A stretch of 64,000 nt of DNA. It comes from Mycolicibacterium poriferae. GTDB lineage: Bacteria > Actinomycetota > Actinomycetes > Mycobacteriales > Mycobacteriaceae. The position numbers and the translations under genes were made by a program. Below, in pieces: positions 26,851 through 36,484 of this stretch; positions within the stretch are counted from its first letter, which is position 1; the number at the start of each line of letters is the position of its first letter. The notes beneath the pieces are model-generated. The model was not told where the DNA came from. It saw nothing but the letters and a program-made list of their open reading frames with translations, and ran no database searches. The stretch lies in NCBI RefSeq assembly GCF_010728325.1, contig NZ_AP022570.1, positions 5,456,001-5,520,000 of the forward strand. The letters are read 5' to 3'.

Positions 26851-28073
26851 GGCGTGAACTCGACGACGAGGTGGCGGATCCCGGTGTGCCGATTGCTGCG
26901 GGCCCACTCGACCGGGGTGGCGAGCCGCACCGCGGAATAGCGTCCCAGAATCTCCTCGAACAGCACCCGCAGCTCCAGGCGGGCGAGGTTCGCACCGAGG
27001 CAGTAGTGCACGCCATGGCCGAAGCCCATGTGCGGGTTGGGCTTTCGCCGGATGTCGAAGAGTTCGGGGTCGGCGAAGACGGCACCGTCGCGGTTGGCCG
27101 AGCCCTCCCAGACGAGCACCTTCTGCCCCGGCTCCAGCGACTGCCCGCCGAGGGTGGCGGGTGTGGTGACGGTGCGACGTTTGGACGGCGACGGGGCGGT
27201 CCAGCGGACCATCTCCTCGATCGCCGTCGGCAGCAGGGCGGGATCGGCACGCAGCTCGCGGTAGGCGTCGGGATGTTCGGCCAGCGCCAGCAGCCCGCCG
27301 GCGATCGCGTTGCGGGTGGTCTCGGCTCCGGCGCTGAACAGCAGGTTGAAGAACAGATAGCTCTCGATGTCCGACAGTTCGGGGTCGGCGGAGTTCACCA
27401 CCACCGACAGCATGTCGTCGCTGGGCTGGGCCCGCTTGGCGGCGATCAGTTCCTGCCCGTAGGTATACATCCGGGAGCCGGCCTCTTCGACGGAGAGCCG
27501 GGTGATCGACGCCTTGCGCGATCCGCCGAAGTCGAAGCTCGGCTCGATCGCCTCGAACAGCCAATGGCGTTCGGACTCCGGCACTCCCAGCAGGATGCAG
27601 ATCATCTGCATCGGCACTTCGGCGGCCACGTCGACCAGGAAATCCACCGGGATACCCGGCTCGACCTCGTCCAGCAGGTGCCGGGCCCGGTCCCGCAAGT
27701 CGTCCTCCACGCGCCGGATCATGCGCGGGGTCAGGCCTGAGCTGACCAGCCGGCGCACCGCGGCGTGGCGAGGGTCGTCCATCATGTTCAACAGCTGCCC
27801 GGCGATCGGCAGGTCCTGCAGCAGGGTGCCGCCGAACGGGCGCTCGCCGCCGGTCACCGACGAGTAGGTGTCCGGGTCACGCAGCACCGCAAGGGTTTCG
27901 GCGTGCGTGGCCACCGACCAGAAACCCTCCCCGTCGGGGGTGTTCTCCGTGGGTGCATGCCAATACACCGGGGCCTGCTCACGGTGCAGCGCGAACAAAG
28001 CGTGGGGAAATCCTTCGGCGAAGTTGTCCAGGTCGGTGAAGTCGATCTCGGCAAGCTGCTGCGTCAGTGTCAC
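26847..28073 (-). CDS. cyp126: Cytochrome P450, CYP126 family
   Basis: 408 residues. P450 landmarks: I-helix [16 protein letters not shown] (about 245), ExxR in EEMVRW with downstream Arg, and the heme loop [17 protein letters not shown] with axial Cys at about residue 355. Position between purB and Rv0779c-like genes matches CYP126 (Rv0778) of M. tuberculosis, an orphan P450. GTG 28073 overlaps the purB TGA (GTGA), indicating translational coupling with a purine gene; whether the link is functional is unclear. Confidence 0.9.
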   Translation of the reverse strand: MTLTQQLAEIDFTDLDNFAEGFPHALFALHREQAPVYWHAPTENTPDGEGFWSVATHAETLAVLRDPDTYSSVTGGERPFGGTLLQDLPIAGQLLNMMDDPRHAAVRRLVSSGLTPRMIRRVEDDLRDRARHLLDEVEPGIPVDFLVDVAAEVPMQMICILLGVPESERHWLFEAIEPSFDFGGSRKASITRLSVEEAGSRMYTYGQELIAAKRAQPSDDMLSVVVNSADPELSDIESYLFFNLLFSAGAETTRNAIAGGLLALAEHPDAYRELRADPALLPTAIEEMVRWTAPSPSKRRTVTTPATLGGQSLEPGQKVLVWEGSANRDGAVFADPELFDIRRKPNPHMGFGHGVHYCLGANLARLELRVLFEEILGRYSAVRLATPVEWARSNRHTGIRHLVVEFTP

Positions 28074-29488
28074 AAGATGGCTCCCGAGGTGTACTTCGCG
28101 GCTTCGGGGTAGCGGCCCACCAGGTCGTCGACGGCGGCGACGACGCGGTCCACCTGATCGCTCGCCGCACCGGTGAACGCCTGCTTGTCGGCCAGCGCGC
28201 CCTCGAGCGCGGCTCGGTCCAGCGGCAGTCGCGGATCGGCGGCCAGGCGGTCGAGCAGGTCGGGCTCGGCGCCGCGTTCCCGCATCGCCAGCGCCACCGC
28301 GACGGCGTGCTCCTTGATGACCTCGTGGGCGGTCTCGCGCCCGACGCCGGCCCGCACCGCGGCGATCAGGATGCGGGTGGTGGCCAGGAACGGCAGGTAA
28401 CGGTCGAGTTCGCGCTGGATCACCGCCGGATAGGCACCGAACTCGTCGAGCACCGTCAGGAACGTCTCGGTCTGCCCGTCGATCGCGAAGAACGCATCCG
28501 GTAGTGCCACCCGCCGCACCACCGAGCAGAACACGTCGCCTTCGTTCCACTGGGCACCGGCGAGCTCGCCGGCCATCGACGCGTATCCGCGCAGCACCAC
28601 CTGCAGCCCGTTGACCCGCTCGCAGCTTCGGGTGTTCATCTTGTGCGGCATCGCCGAGGAGCCGACCTGGCCGGGCGCGAAGCCTTCGGTGACCAGCTCG
28701 TGGCCGGCCATCAACCGGATGGTGTGCGCGAGCGAGGACGGGCCGGCGCCGAGCTGCACGAGCGCCGACACGACGTCATGGTCCAGCGACCGCGGATAGA
28801 CCTGACCGACGCTGGTGAGGATGTCGGTGAAGCCCAGGAAGGTCGCGACGCGGCTTTCCAGTTCGGCGAGCCGTTCGGTGTCGCCGTCGAACAGGTCGAG
28901 CATGTCCTGCGCGGTACCCATCGGGCCCTTGATGCCGCGCAGCGGGTAGCGGTCGATGAGTTCACGCAGCCGCTGCAACGCCACCAGCATCTCCTGGGCG
29001 GCCGAGGCGAACCGCTTGCCCAGCGTGGTCGCCTGGGCGGCGACGTTGTGGCTGCGCCCGGCCATCACCAGCTCGCGGTAGAGGGCGGCCCGCTCGGCCA
29101 AGCGCGCGACGACCGCGACGCCGTGGGAGAACACCAACTCCAGCGAGCGGCGGATCTGCATCTGCTCGACGTTCTCGGTGAGATCACGGCTGGTCATGCC
29201 CTTGTGCACGTGCTCGTGGCCGGCCAGCGCGTTGAACTCCTCGATGCGCGCCTTGACGTCGTGGCGCAACACCCGCTCACGCGCGGCGATGGAGTCGAGG
29301 TCGACCGTCTCGAGCACTCGCTCGTAGTCGGCGAGCACGCCGTCGGGGACCCCCACACCCAGTTCAGCCTGCGCGCGCAGCACCGCCAACCACAGCCGGC
29401 GTTCGGCGACGATCTTGGCCTGGGGCGACCAGATCGCCACCATGTCCTCGCTGGCGTAGCGGTTGGCCAACACGTTCGGGATACTCAC
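28070..29488 (-). CDS. purB: Adenylosuccinate lyase
   Basis: 472 residues. PurB releases fumarate from SAICAR and adenylosuccinate. Fumarase-superfamily signature [19 protein letters not shown] near residue 290, and the catalytic-His region [13 protein letters not shown] near 92 and [19 protein letters not shown] near 145. I place the start at GTG 29488 ([13 protein letters not shown], as I recall for the tuberculosis protein) rather than TTG 29494; a TAGGCT box ends 8 bases before 29488. First gene of a unit with cyp126 and DUF1707. Confidence 0.95.
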   Translation of the reverse strand: MSIPNVLANRYASEDMVAIWSPQAKIVAERRLWLAVLRAQAELGVGVPDGVLADYERVLETVDLDSIAARERVLRHDVKARIEEFNALAGHEHVHKGMTSRDLTENVEQMQIRRSLELVFSHGVAVVARLAERAALYRELVMAGRSHNVAAQATTLGKRFASAAQEMLVALQRLRELIDRYPLRGIKGPMGTAQDMLDLFDGDTERLAELESRVATFLGFTDILTSVGQVYPRSLDHDVVSALVQLGAGPSSLAHTIRLMAGHELVTEGFAPGQVGSSAMPHKMNTRSCERVNGLQVVLRGYASMAGELAGAQWNEGDVFCSVVRRVALPDAFFAIDGQTETFLTVLDEFGAYPAVIQRELDRYLPFLATTRILIAAVRAGVGRETAHEVIKEHAVAVALAMRERGAEPDLLDRLAADPRLPLDRAALEGALADKQAFTGAASDQVDRVVAAVDDLVGRYPEAAKYTSGAIL

Positions 29489-29496
29489 GGACAAAC

Positions 29497-29502
29497 AGCC
29501 TA
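29497..29502 (-). promoter_or_regulatory. Putative -10 box of purB-cyp126
   Basis: TAGGCT on the minus strand, 8 bases before GTG 29488; leader of one or two bases. Confidence 0.4.
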
Positions 29503-29526
29503 TCGGCCGTGCGGCACAGTAGAGCC

Positions 29527-31260
29527 GTGCACTTCGTCGGTCTGGACCTCGCCTGGGGTCAACGCAAACCCACCGGGGTGGCTGTCGTGGACGACAGCGG
29601 CCGGCTCGTGTCTGCTTCTGCGGCCACCGATGACGCCAGCATCCGCGCCGCCGTAGGGACCTATACCGAGGGTGAGTGCGTAGTCGGCATCGACGCGCCC
29701 ATCGTCGTCACCAACCCGAGTGGGCAACGCCCTGCTGAACGCGCCCTCAACGCCGACTTCGCCCGCTTCCAGGCCGGCGCGCATCCGTCCAACACCGGGA
29801 AGCCCGAGTTCGCGCACGGCACCCGGGCGGGGCGCCTGGCCGACGACCTGGAACTCGACATCGATCCGCGCGGCGGCCGACCGCGCCGTGCCATCGAGGT
29901 CTATCCCCACGCGGCGACGGTCGCGTTGTTCCGGCTGGGCCGCACCCTGAAGTACAAGGCCAAGCAGGGCCGCAGCGTGGCCCAGTTACGCGCCGAACTG
30001 CTCCGGCTGATGGAACACATCGAAGGACTCGCCAGCGCCGATCCGCCGCTGCGCGTCGTCGACTGCGAGGACTGGGTCCAGCTGCGCGCTGCCGCCGAGA
30101 AGGCCGAACGCAAGAGCGAGCTGAGGCGTGTCGAGGACCCCGTCGATGCGGTGTTGTGCGCCTACGTCGCCTACTACTCCGAGCGCCGGCCCTCGGAGGT
30201 GACCGTGTACGGCGACGCGCAGACTGGCTTCATCGTGACGCCGACGCTGCCGTCGGATCTCGAACCGGCCCCGCCGGAACCCACTCCCGGGACCGTGCAC
30301 GACTCCATCGCGACGTTCGCCGATCGTCGACCACAGCTGGCGCGGTCGACCGAGCACTACCTCTCGGTGGTCACCAGCCTGCTCGACGACGCCGGGATCA
30401 ACTATCTGAGCGTCACGGCGCGCACCAAGACAGTGGCGTCGTTCGCGGCGAAAGCCGACCGGCGCCTCGACGGACGACGGCTCTACACCGATCCGCTCTC
30501 CGAGATCACCGACCAGATCGGGTTGCGGGTGATCACCTACCTGCGCGACGACGTCGCCGCCGTCGCCAATCTGCTCGGAGAGGAGATGCGACTACTCGAC
30601 GACCGCGACATGGGCGTCGAGACCGCCAGCGAGGGCAGGTGGGGGTACGCCAGCAGGCATCTGCTGGTGGCTGTCGAGGGCGAGCAGCAGCCGGCGTCGG
30701 TGCAGGTCCGCACGATCTTGCAGCACGCCTGGGCCGAATTCGAGCACGACATTCGCTACAAGGGCTCGATTCCGGAGGAGGATGCACCCGATCTGGACCG
30801 CCGCTTCACGCTGGCGGCCGGTCTGCTGGAGTTGGCCGACCGTGAGTTCTCGGCGATCCGCGAGCGGCTGCGCTCCACCGGGCCCACGGAGCGCGCGCCG
30901 CTGGAGACGTCTGATCCGAGGATTCCGACGCCGGTGCTGGCGACCTACCTCGGCAACCGGTTCCCGGAGGCGGGGTGGTCGCGGACCGACCATTACGCCT
31001 GGATCGCCGGACTGTTGCTGGACCTCGGGATCGACTCGGTCGACGAGGTGGACGCTGTGCTCAACGGTGTGGACACCGACCGGGTGAACGCCTCGATGGG
31101 TTACCACTATCCGGCCGGCGCGGTGCGTCGTCTCGACGACGTGTTGCTGGCGGTGTTCGGTACCCGCTACATCGACCTGCCCGGCAATGCGCATCGTACG
31201 AAACTGCTGCACAACAGGTTTGCCCGTATTTCCAATATCGAATCCGGCAAAGCCGACTAG
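29527..31260 (+). CDS. DUF429 (RNase HII-like) / RelA-SpoT (p)ppGpp synthetase fusion
   Basis: About 577 residues. The N-terminal third is DUF429 (HFVGLDLAWG, VVGIDAPIVV), a RNase H-like fold. The middle is an alarmone synthetase: SVTARTKTVASFAAK, DPLSEITDQIGLRVI, GRWGYASRHLLVAVEG and QVRTILQHAWAEFEHD carry the synthetase Asp, GYxSxH and Glu residues. No HD hydrolase domain is seen. This is the architecture of M. smegmatis MS_RHII-RSD, reported to have both RNase HII and (p)ppGpp synthesis activity. GTG 29527 begins at the domain edge; GTG 29509 is an alternative. M. tuberculosis, as I recall, keeps only the DUF429 part (Rv0776c). Confidence 0.9.
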   Translation: MHFVGLDLAWGQRKPTGVAVVDDSGRLVSASAATDDASIRAAVGTYTEGECVVGIDAPIVVTNPSGQRPAERALNADFARFQAGAHPSNTGKPEFAHGTRAGRLADDLELDIDPRGGRPRRAIEVYPHAATVALFRLGRTLKYKAKQGRSVAQLRAELLRLMEHIEGLASADPPLRVVDCEDWVQLRAAAEKAERKSELRRVEDPVDAVLCAYVAYYSERRPSEVTVYGDAQTGFIVTPTLPSDLEPAPPEPTPGTVHDSIATFADRRPQLARSTEHYLSVVTSLLDDAGINYLSVTARTKTVASFAAKADRRLDGRRLYTDPLSEITDQIGLRVITYLRDDVAAVANLLGEEMRLLDDRDMGVETASEGRWGYASRHLLVAVEGEQQPASVQVRTILQHAWAEFEHDIRYKGSIPEEDAPDLDRRFTLAAGLLELADREFSAIRERLRSTGPTERAPLETSDPRIPTPVLATYLGNRFPEAGWSRTDHYAWIAGLLLDLGIDSVDEVDAVLNGVDTDRVNASMGYHYPAGAVRRLDDVLLAVFGTRYIDLPGNAHRTKLLHNRFARISNIESGKAD

Positions 31261-31306
31261 GTGTACCGGGTCATCTAGACCTGGCTAGCGCGGGCGAAGG
31301 CCCCCA

Positions 31307-33070
31307 TCAGAACGGCGGCGGTTTGTTGTGCTCGGCGGCTCTGTCTTCGTTGAGCTTGCGCTCCGCGGCGATGGCCCGGATCCTGTTCTGCGCGCGGGTT
31401 TGTCGACGCCGCGGCATCAGCGCGTCGCGCGCGTCACTGGAGTCGGGCTCCGGCGGATCGCCCGGCCACAGCTCGCCGGTGGGCCGGCACAACGAGGGAA
31501 ACAGCAAGGCGCTGCCCGGCTTGGTGGTGTAAACGTGCCCCGTTGGACTGGTCCAGATCACGGTGCCGTCGGGCAGCTGACGGTCGCGCCAACCGGTTGG
31601 CCCGTTCCAGAAAGTTTTCAGCAGATGATGAAAACGGCACAGGCACTTGAGGTTCGACGGGTGAGTCGGCCCGAGCGGATGAGGCACCGTGTGGTCGATG
31701 TCGGCCAGCGAGGCGGGCCGATCGCAGCCCGGGAACCGGCAGGTCAGGTCACGGCAGCGGACGAAGGCGGCGGTGGCGGCAGATGGAGTGTAGCCGGGTT
31801 CGGGATCGGTGATCCCCGGGTGAAACACCTCACGGAACCGGGCGCCGTCCATCACCTGCGCCAGGAGCCAATTCGGCGTGACACCGGCACCGAATATGAA
31901 CGCTGGCGGAGCCTTCGGCGCCTTGCATCCAGGCGCGCCCGGCACGTCCGGCTCAGCGGCATCCGGCTCACTCGTCCCAGCCCTGTCAGCCTCAGCCGCA
32001 CCCGTCACGCCCGGCTCACTCGCCCCAGCCCCGTCAGCCTCAGCCGCACCCGTCACGTCCGACTCAACCGACCCAGCCGACTCAGCCACATCCGGCTCAC
32101 TCGCCCCAGCCCCGTCAGCCTCAGCTGCACCCGTTACGCCCGTCTCAGCCGACTCGCCTCGGTCGCGTGCTCCTTCCTCGCGATCGCGCTGGGCAGCGTC
32201 GTCGAGCCTGTGGGTGGAATCGGGATCGGAGGCATCCACCGCTTCGGCTATGGCGGCCCGCTCCGCGATGACGTAGATGGTCGTGTCGCGGGCGGGCCGC
32301 CTGCCGGCCGCCTCGCAGCCCTCCGTACCGCACTGACAGGGCAGACTGTCCATCTCGAGGCCCAGGGCCGCGAAGGCGTCGTTGCGTCGCTCGTCGAGGC
32401 TGCGCGGGTCAGCCTCGCAGACGCTGTGAGCCAGGTCCTCCACCCGCGCTCTCATGGCTGCAGCGTCGGCGGCATTCATTCGCGCGTACAGGCTGGTGAT
32501 GCCCGGAACGTCTTTCGGGGCGCCGAATTCCACCGTGCGTGACGAGCCCGATTCGCGGCTGCGACGCAGCGCCCCCGGATCGTGGCGGTCGACGATCGCG
32601 TCGATGGCACGTTCGACTTTGGGCGCCGACAGCGGTCCCCAGCCGGTGATCACCTCGGCGAGTTCTGCGTCCACGGCCGCCATCGCAGTCGCGTCGTCGA
32701 TCAGGTAGGTGCGCCACACGATGGCGCGCACCAGGATGTCGTTGATCAGGCCGGCCTCGAACAGTGCCGCCACTTTGGGCAGCCGGTCACGCAATGCCAC
32801 CCCGCGGTGGGTCTGAGCCAACGCCAGCCCTTGCGTCAGATCGAGAGCGGCGGCCAGTTCGGCGGCCACCGCGGCATCTGGATCGACCCACCAGTCTTCT
32901 CGATCCTCAGCAGCCAGTCCGGTGCGGCGAGCGAAGAGTTCGGCCATCACCGCCAGCTTGCGCGCGCTCGCCGCGTTCTCCGCCCGCGCCCAGCCCCGTG
33001 CCGCGTCGACGAGCTCGCGCGCACTCAGCTCCCCGAGTGCGGGAATCTCCGGCAGAGCATCGTCGAACAT
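31307..33070 (-). CDS. 13E12-family DUF222-HNH endonuclease protein
   Basis: About 587 residues. The N-terminal half is DUF222 (for example LSARELVDAARGW, AVAAELAAALDLTQGLAL), the C-terminal end an HNH nuclease: CRDLTCRFPGCDRP, DIDHTVPHPLGPTHPSNL and CRFHHLLKTFW give the cysteine knuckles and catalytic His. Between them is a low-complexity acidic region with three 16-residue repeats (VTGAAEADxAGxSEP). This family is multicopy in mycobacteria (REP13E12); its role is unsettled. ATG 33070 is chosen from a -10 box 7 bases upstream; a longer frame begins at 33100. Confidence 0.88.
   Translation of the reverse strand: MFDDALPEIPALGELSARELVDAARGWARAENAASARKLAVMAELFARRTGLAAEDREDWWVDPDAAVAAELAAALDLTQGLALAQTHRGVALRDRLPKVAALFEAGLINDILVRAIVWRTYLIDDATAMAAVDAELAEVITGWGPLSAPKVERAIDAIVDRHDPGALRRSRESGSSRTVEFGAPKDVPGITSLYARMNAADAAAMRARVEDLAHSVCEADPRSLDERRNDAFAALGLEMDSLPCQCGTEGCEAAGRRPARDTTIYVIAERAAIAEAVDASDPDSTHRLDDAAQRDREEGARDRGESAETGVTGAAEADGAGASEPDVAESAGSVESDVTGAAEADGAGASEPGVTGAAEADRAGTSEPDAAEPDVPGAPGCKAPKAPPAFIFGAGVTPNWLLAQVMDGARFREVFHPGITDPEPGYTPSAATAAFVRCRDLTCRFPGCDRPASLADIDHTVPHPLGPTHPSNLKCLCRFHHLLKTFWNGPTGWRDRQLPDGTVIWTSPTGHVYTTKPGSALLFPSLCRPTGELWPGDPPEPDSSDARDALMPRRRQTRAQNRIRAIAAERKLNEDRAAEHNKPPPF
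31961..32137. repeat. 48-bp coding repeats in the HNH gene
   Basis: Copies at 31961-32008 and 32009-32056 are contiguous; a third at 32090-32137 follows a 33-bp spacer. They encode the acidic Val-Thr-Gly-Ala-Ala-Glu-Ala-Asp...Ser-Glu-Pro linker. The unit is a multiple of three, so copy number can change without a frameshift. Confidence 0.85.
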
Positions 33071-33077
33071 GTGTTCG

Positions 33078-33083
33078 ATTCTA
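33078..33083 (-). promoter_or_regulatory. -10 box of the HNH gene, leaderless
   Basis: TAGAAT on the minus strand, 7 bases before ATG 33070. The rest of 33084-33299 is GC-rich and shows no gene; it includes TGTGGATAA at 33125-33133. Confidence 0.45.
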
Positions 33084-33299
33084 GTGCGATGCGCCGACAC
33101 ACCGCCAAGGCAAAATGGGCGGCCTGTGGATAACTACGACCACCTGTGACGGTCGGCGAGGTTGGCGCAGGCGCACCGCCCCTCCGAGGCGAGCGGCGCC
33201 TCCCGGGCGAGCACCTCCGGGGCGAGCCCCCCGAGCGCAACACCCCGCTTACCCGAGCATTCGACGCGACGTGTCGGCACTCGGGGCACGGCGGGCCGC

Positions 33300-34736
33300 T
33301 CAGTCCGGTCCGGACCCCAGGTGCGTCGGGTCGGTGATGTGCCCGTCGCGAATGCCGAGCTGACGGTTGATCAACTGGGTGACGAAGAACAACGCGATGC
33401 CGATGACGACCAACGCCCCGGCAACGAGGTACTGCTGCGCGGGTCGGCCCGACAGCGGCGTCACCAGATACAGCGACACGACGAACCCGATGACCGGCAG
33501 CACCGTCGGGGTCTTGAAGTGGCCGCCGGCCTGCCGGACGTCGCGCCGGAGCACCAGCACGGCGACGTTGACCACCGCGAACACCGCCAGCAGCAGCAGG
33601 CTCGTGGTGCCGCCGAGCACCGAGATCGCGTTGTCGCTGGCGGCGGTCGAGACGTAGATGATCAGGCCGAACGCGATCACGGTGGTGAAGATGATGGCCG
33701 CCCAGGGCGAGCGACGGGTGGGATGGACCACCCCGAGTCCCGGTGGCAACACGTGCTGGCGGGCCATCCCGTAGATCAAGCGGCTGGCCATCAGCATGTT
33801 GATCAGCGCGGTGTTCGACACGGCGAACATGGTGATGAACGGGAAGATCTCGTCGATGGGCAGCCCGGGTGCGCCCGCCTTCACCACCTCGACAAGCGGG
33901 GTGTCGCTGGCCTGCAGTTCACCGACGGGAACAAGCGCCACGGCCACGATCGACACCAGGATGTAGACGATCCCGGCGATCGACAGACCCGACAGCAGAA
34001 TCTTCGGAAACGTCTTGACGGGGTCTTTGGTCTCCTCGGCCATGTTGACCGAGTCCTCGAAGCCGACCATGGCGAAGAACGCCAGCGACGTCGCTGCGGT
34101 GACGGCCATGAAGGTGTTCTTCTGGTCGGCGGTGTCGAACGCGACGACCCGGGAGAAGTCGACGTCACCGCCGCTGAACGCCCACATGCCGACCATGATC
34201 ACGGCGACCAGACCGGTGATCTCGACGATGGTCAGCACGACGTTGAGCTTGATGCTCTCACCGACACCACGAAAGTTGATGGCCGCCAGCGCCGCCATGA
34301 ACCCCAGTGCCAGCAGCGCCACCCCGAACTTCGACGGCTCGGCCACGCCGATTCCCTCGAAGAAGTTCGCCGAGAAGGCACGCGATGCCGTTGACGCCGA
34401 GGTTATTCCGGAGCACATGACCACGAACGCAACGAGGAACGTGACAAAGTGGATACCGAATGCCTTGTGCGCGTACAACGCAGCGCCCGCAGCCTGCGGA
34501 TACTTGGTCACCAGCTCCAGATAACTGAACGCGGTGACGGTGGCCACCGCGAACGCGACCAGGAACGGAAGCCACGCCGCCCCACCGACTTCGCCCGCCA
34601 CATCCCCCACGAGCGCGTAGACGCCGGTTCCGAGGATGTCACCGACGACAAACAGCAGCAGCAGCCCCGGGCCCATCACACGCTTGAGCTCGGGGGTGTT
34701 CTCCTCGGTCTGCCGACCTGCGACCGACTCCGACAT
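33300..34736 (-). CDS. APC-family amino acid permease
   Basis: 478 residues with about 12-14 hydrophobic segments. The start MGPGLLLLFVVGDILGTGVYALVGDVAG carries the GxG(T)GxY substrate-binding turn of TM1 in the APC (LeuT-fold) superfamily, and FFAMVGFEDSVNMAEETKDPVKTFP around residue 225 is the typical TM6-loop signature of cationic-amino-acid and related transporters. Substrate unknown. ATG 34736 with GGGGGAGG upstream. It follows an SDR and TetR gene on the same strand. Confidence 0.9.
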   Translation of the reverse strand: MSESVAGRQTEENTPELKRVMGPGLLLLFVVGDILGTGVYALVGDVAGEVGGAAWLPFLVAFAVATVTAFSYLELVTKYPQAAGAALYAHKAFGIHFVTFLVAFVVMCSGITSASTASRAFSANFFEGIGVAEPSKFGVALLALGFMAALAAINFRGVGESIKLNVVLTIVEITGLVAVIMVGMWAFSGGDVDFSRVVAFDTADQKNTFMAVTAATSLAFFAMVGFEDSVNMAEETKDPVKTFPKILLSGLSIAGIVYILVSIVAVALVPVGELQASDTPLVEVVKAGAPGLPIDEIFPFITMFAVSNTALINMLMASRLIYGMARQHVLPPGLGVVHPTRRSPWAAIIFTTVIAFGLIIYVSTAASDNAISVLGGTTSLLLLAVFAVVNVAVLVLRRDVRQAGGHFKTPTVLPVIGFVVSLYLVTPLSGRPAQQYLVAGALVVIGIALFFVTQLINRQLGIRDGHITDPTHLGSGPD

Positions 34737-34754
34737 CGCGCCTCCCCCAGATGA

Positions 34755-35783
34755 TCAGTTGTGCTCGGACAATACGTTGCGCTCGGTGCCGGTCAGCGCG
34801 GACACCTGGTTCACGAAGGCAACGACGGCTCGCGGGTCCTGGTGGCGTTGCCAACCGAACGTCGTCGGACGCTGCGCGCGGTCGTGCCAGAAGTGACCCG
34901 GTTTGGACTCGGGACACGTTGCGACCAGCCACACCGCGGTGTCGGCACCGTCCTCAACGTGCCGCAGCAAGGGCTTGGTGACACTACGGAACACCGGCAG
35001 GGCTTCGGCCACCCCCGGCGTCTCGACCCACCCAGGATGGGCACCGTAGACGTGAACACCGCTGCCCGTCAGGGTTTTCGCCCACTCATCGGCGAGCACA
35101 ACCTGCATCCGCTTGGTCCGGGCGTAGGTCCGGACGCCGTCGTAAGGGCCGTCGCGGGATTCGAGTTCGTCAACCGACCAACGTTGCAGCGGTGCGGTGT
35201 ACATCCCTCCAGAGGACATGAACACCACGGCCGCCCGGTCCGGTGCCTGCAGCAGATCCAGCAGCTGCACAGTCATCAGGTGCGGACCCAGGACATGGCA
35301 GGCGAGCTGGACCTCATGCCCCTGCGGAGTTTCGTCGCGACGCTTGGGCATCAGGCCCGCGTTGTGCACCAGACCGTGCAACGCGTCCACGCGGCCGGCC
35401 AGATCCGTCGTCCAGGCCCGTACCGCGTCGAGGTCGGAAACGTCGCAGACTTCTTCCACGACCTCGGACCCGGGGAGCGAGGCGCGGACCGCGCCAGCGC
35501 TGCGGCCCACCTTGGCGGCGTCGCGGCCGAGTAGGTGCACGGTGGCGCCGAGTCGCGCGAAGCTACCGACCATCGCCTCCCCGATGCCTGACGTGGCGCC
35601 GGTGACCACCACCCGCTTGCCTGCCATGGCGTTGGCCGGCGGGTCGGCCGGCCACCACAGGCGCCGCACGCCGGAGCCGAGCTTGGTGTAGCCCAGCACG
35701 ACGGACCGGTCCAGCGCCGTGTCGACGACACCACCCAAGGATTTCCGGATCGCCACGGACAGGGAAGTAACCAAGCTGGTCAC
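34755..35783 (-). CDS. Short-chain dehydrogenase (DHRS12-like)
   Basis: 342 residues. VVVTGATSGIGEAMVGSFARLG is the Rossmann motif, starting only at about residue 57; LVHNAGLMP, VFMSSGGMYTAP (Ser) and TYARTKRMQ (YxxxK) complete the SDR triad. The 56-residue N-terminal extension is amphipathic and could be membrane-associated. GTG 35783 overlaps the stop of the upstream TetR gene by 4 bases, so the regulator and SDR are coupled; the permease 19 bases downstream may join the unit. Confidence 0.83.
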   Translation of the reverse strand: MTSLVTSLSVAIRKSLGGVVDTALDRSVVLGYTKLGSGVRRLWWPADPPANAMAGKRVVVTGATSGIGEAMVGSFARLGATVHLLGRDAAKVGRSAGAVRASLPGSEVVEEVCDVSDLDAVRAWTTDLAGRVDALHGLVHNAGLMPKRRDETPQGHEVQLACHVLGPHLMTVQLLDLLQAPDRAAVVFMSSGGMYTAPLQRWSVDELESRDGPYDGVRTYARTKRMQVVLADEWAKTLTGSGVHVYGAHPGWVETPGVAEALPVFRSVTKPLLRHVEDGADTAVWLVATCPESKPGHFWHDRAQRPTTFGWQRHQDPRAVVAFVNQVSALTGTERNVLSEHN

Positions 35784-36412
35784 TTCGCAAACGAGACGAT
35801 CGGTGCCAGCACGTCGATCACGCCGATCAACGTCGCCCTGGCCGTCTCGCGCGGACTCACTCCGTCACCGACGAGCGCGGCGACCACTGCTCCGTCGACC
35901 GCGCAGACGAGCGCGCTCACCAACTCGGGGCGCACACATCTGCCGGATCGTTCGATGATCTCGACGACGGCCTCGGTGCGCTGCTTGAGGATATGACGCT
36001 GCACATTGCGCAAACCCGGCTGCCGGGCACAGGCGATCAACCGCTCGTAGCGCGAGATCAGATATTCGCTGACCCGTTCGGGGCTGTCGCCGACCAGAAG
36101 GTCGACGACAATGTCGGCGATCGACTCCGCACTGCGCCGGCGCCGGGACAGCATGGCGACCTTGTCGTGAAGCTGTTGCGTTTCCTGCGTTCCGACGTAT
36201 TCGACTGCCTTGGCGATGAGATCGTCCAACGACGAGAAGTAGTACGTCGTCGACGCCAGCGGGAGCCCGGCCCGGCGCGCGACGGCTCGGTGGCGTACCG
36301 CGTCGAAACCACCCTCGCAGAGAAGATCGGCAGCGGCGCTGACCAGCGCACACCGCCGTCGTTCTCCCTTGGGAGTGACCGCAGCCGTCACTCTTTGCAT
36401 GCTGCCAGTCAC
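35780..36412 (-). CDS. TetR-family transcriptional regulator (Rv0775-like)
   Basis: 210 residues. The N-terminal HTH (RRRCALVSAAADLLCEGGFDAVRHRAVARRAG) leads to LPLASTTYYFSSLDDLIAKAVEYV, the TTYYxF signature of TetR regulators. The ligand-binding half has no informative motif. It overlaps the SDR gene and likely controls the SDR-permease unit. GTG 36412 is the longest start; ATG 36400 (MQRVTAAVTPKGERRR) is equally plausible. Confidence 0.82.
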   Translation of the reverse strand: MTGSMQRVTAAVTPKGERRRCALVSAAADLLCEGGFDAVRHRAVARRAGLPLASTTYYFSSLDDLIAKAVEYVGTQETQQLHDKVAMLSRRRRSAESIADIVVDLLVGDSPERVSEYLISRYERLIACARQPGLRNVQRHILKQRTEAVVEIIERSGRCVRPELVSALVCAVDGAVVAALVGDGVSPRETARATLIGVIDVLAPIVSFAK

Positions 36413-36484
36413 AGGGTTTGCGCATCGGCCTTTTGACCAATCACCAGCTAATCCTCAGCTCGGGCCGGTGGCATGATGGCGCGC

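Noticed and set aside
31961..32137. A possible insertion or satellite repeat in the HNH gene
   Set aside because: The repeats are in frame and encode a plausible linker; there are no terminal inverted repeats or transposase.
33084..33299. A replication origin suggested by TGTGGATAA
   Set aside because: Only one box is present, there is no AT-rich region, and dnaA/dnaN are not nearby.
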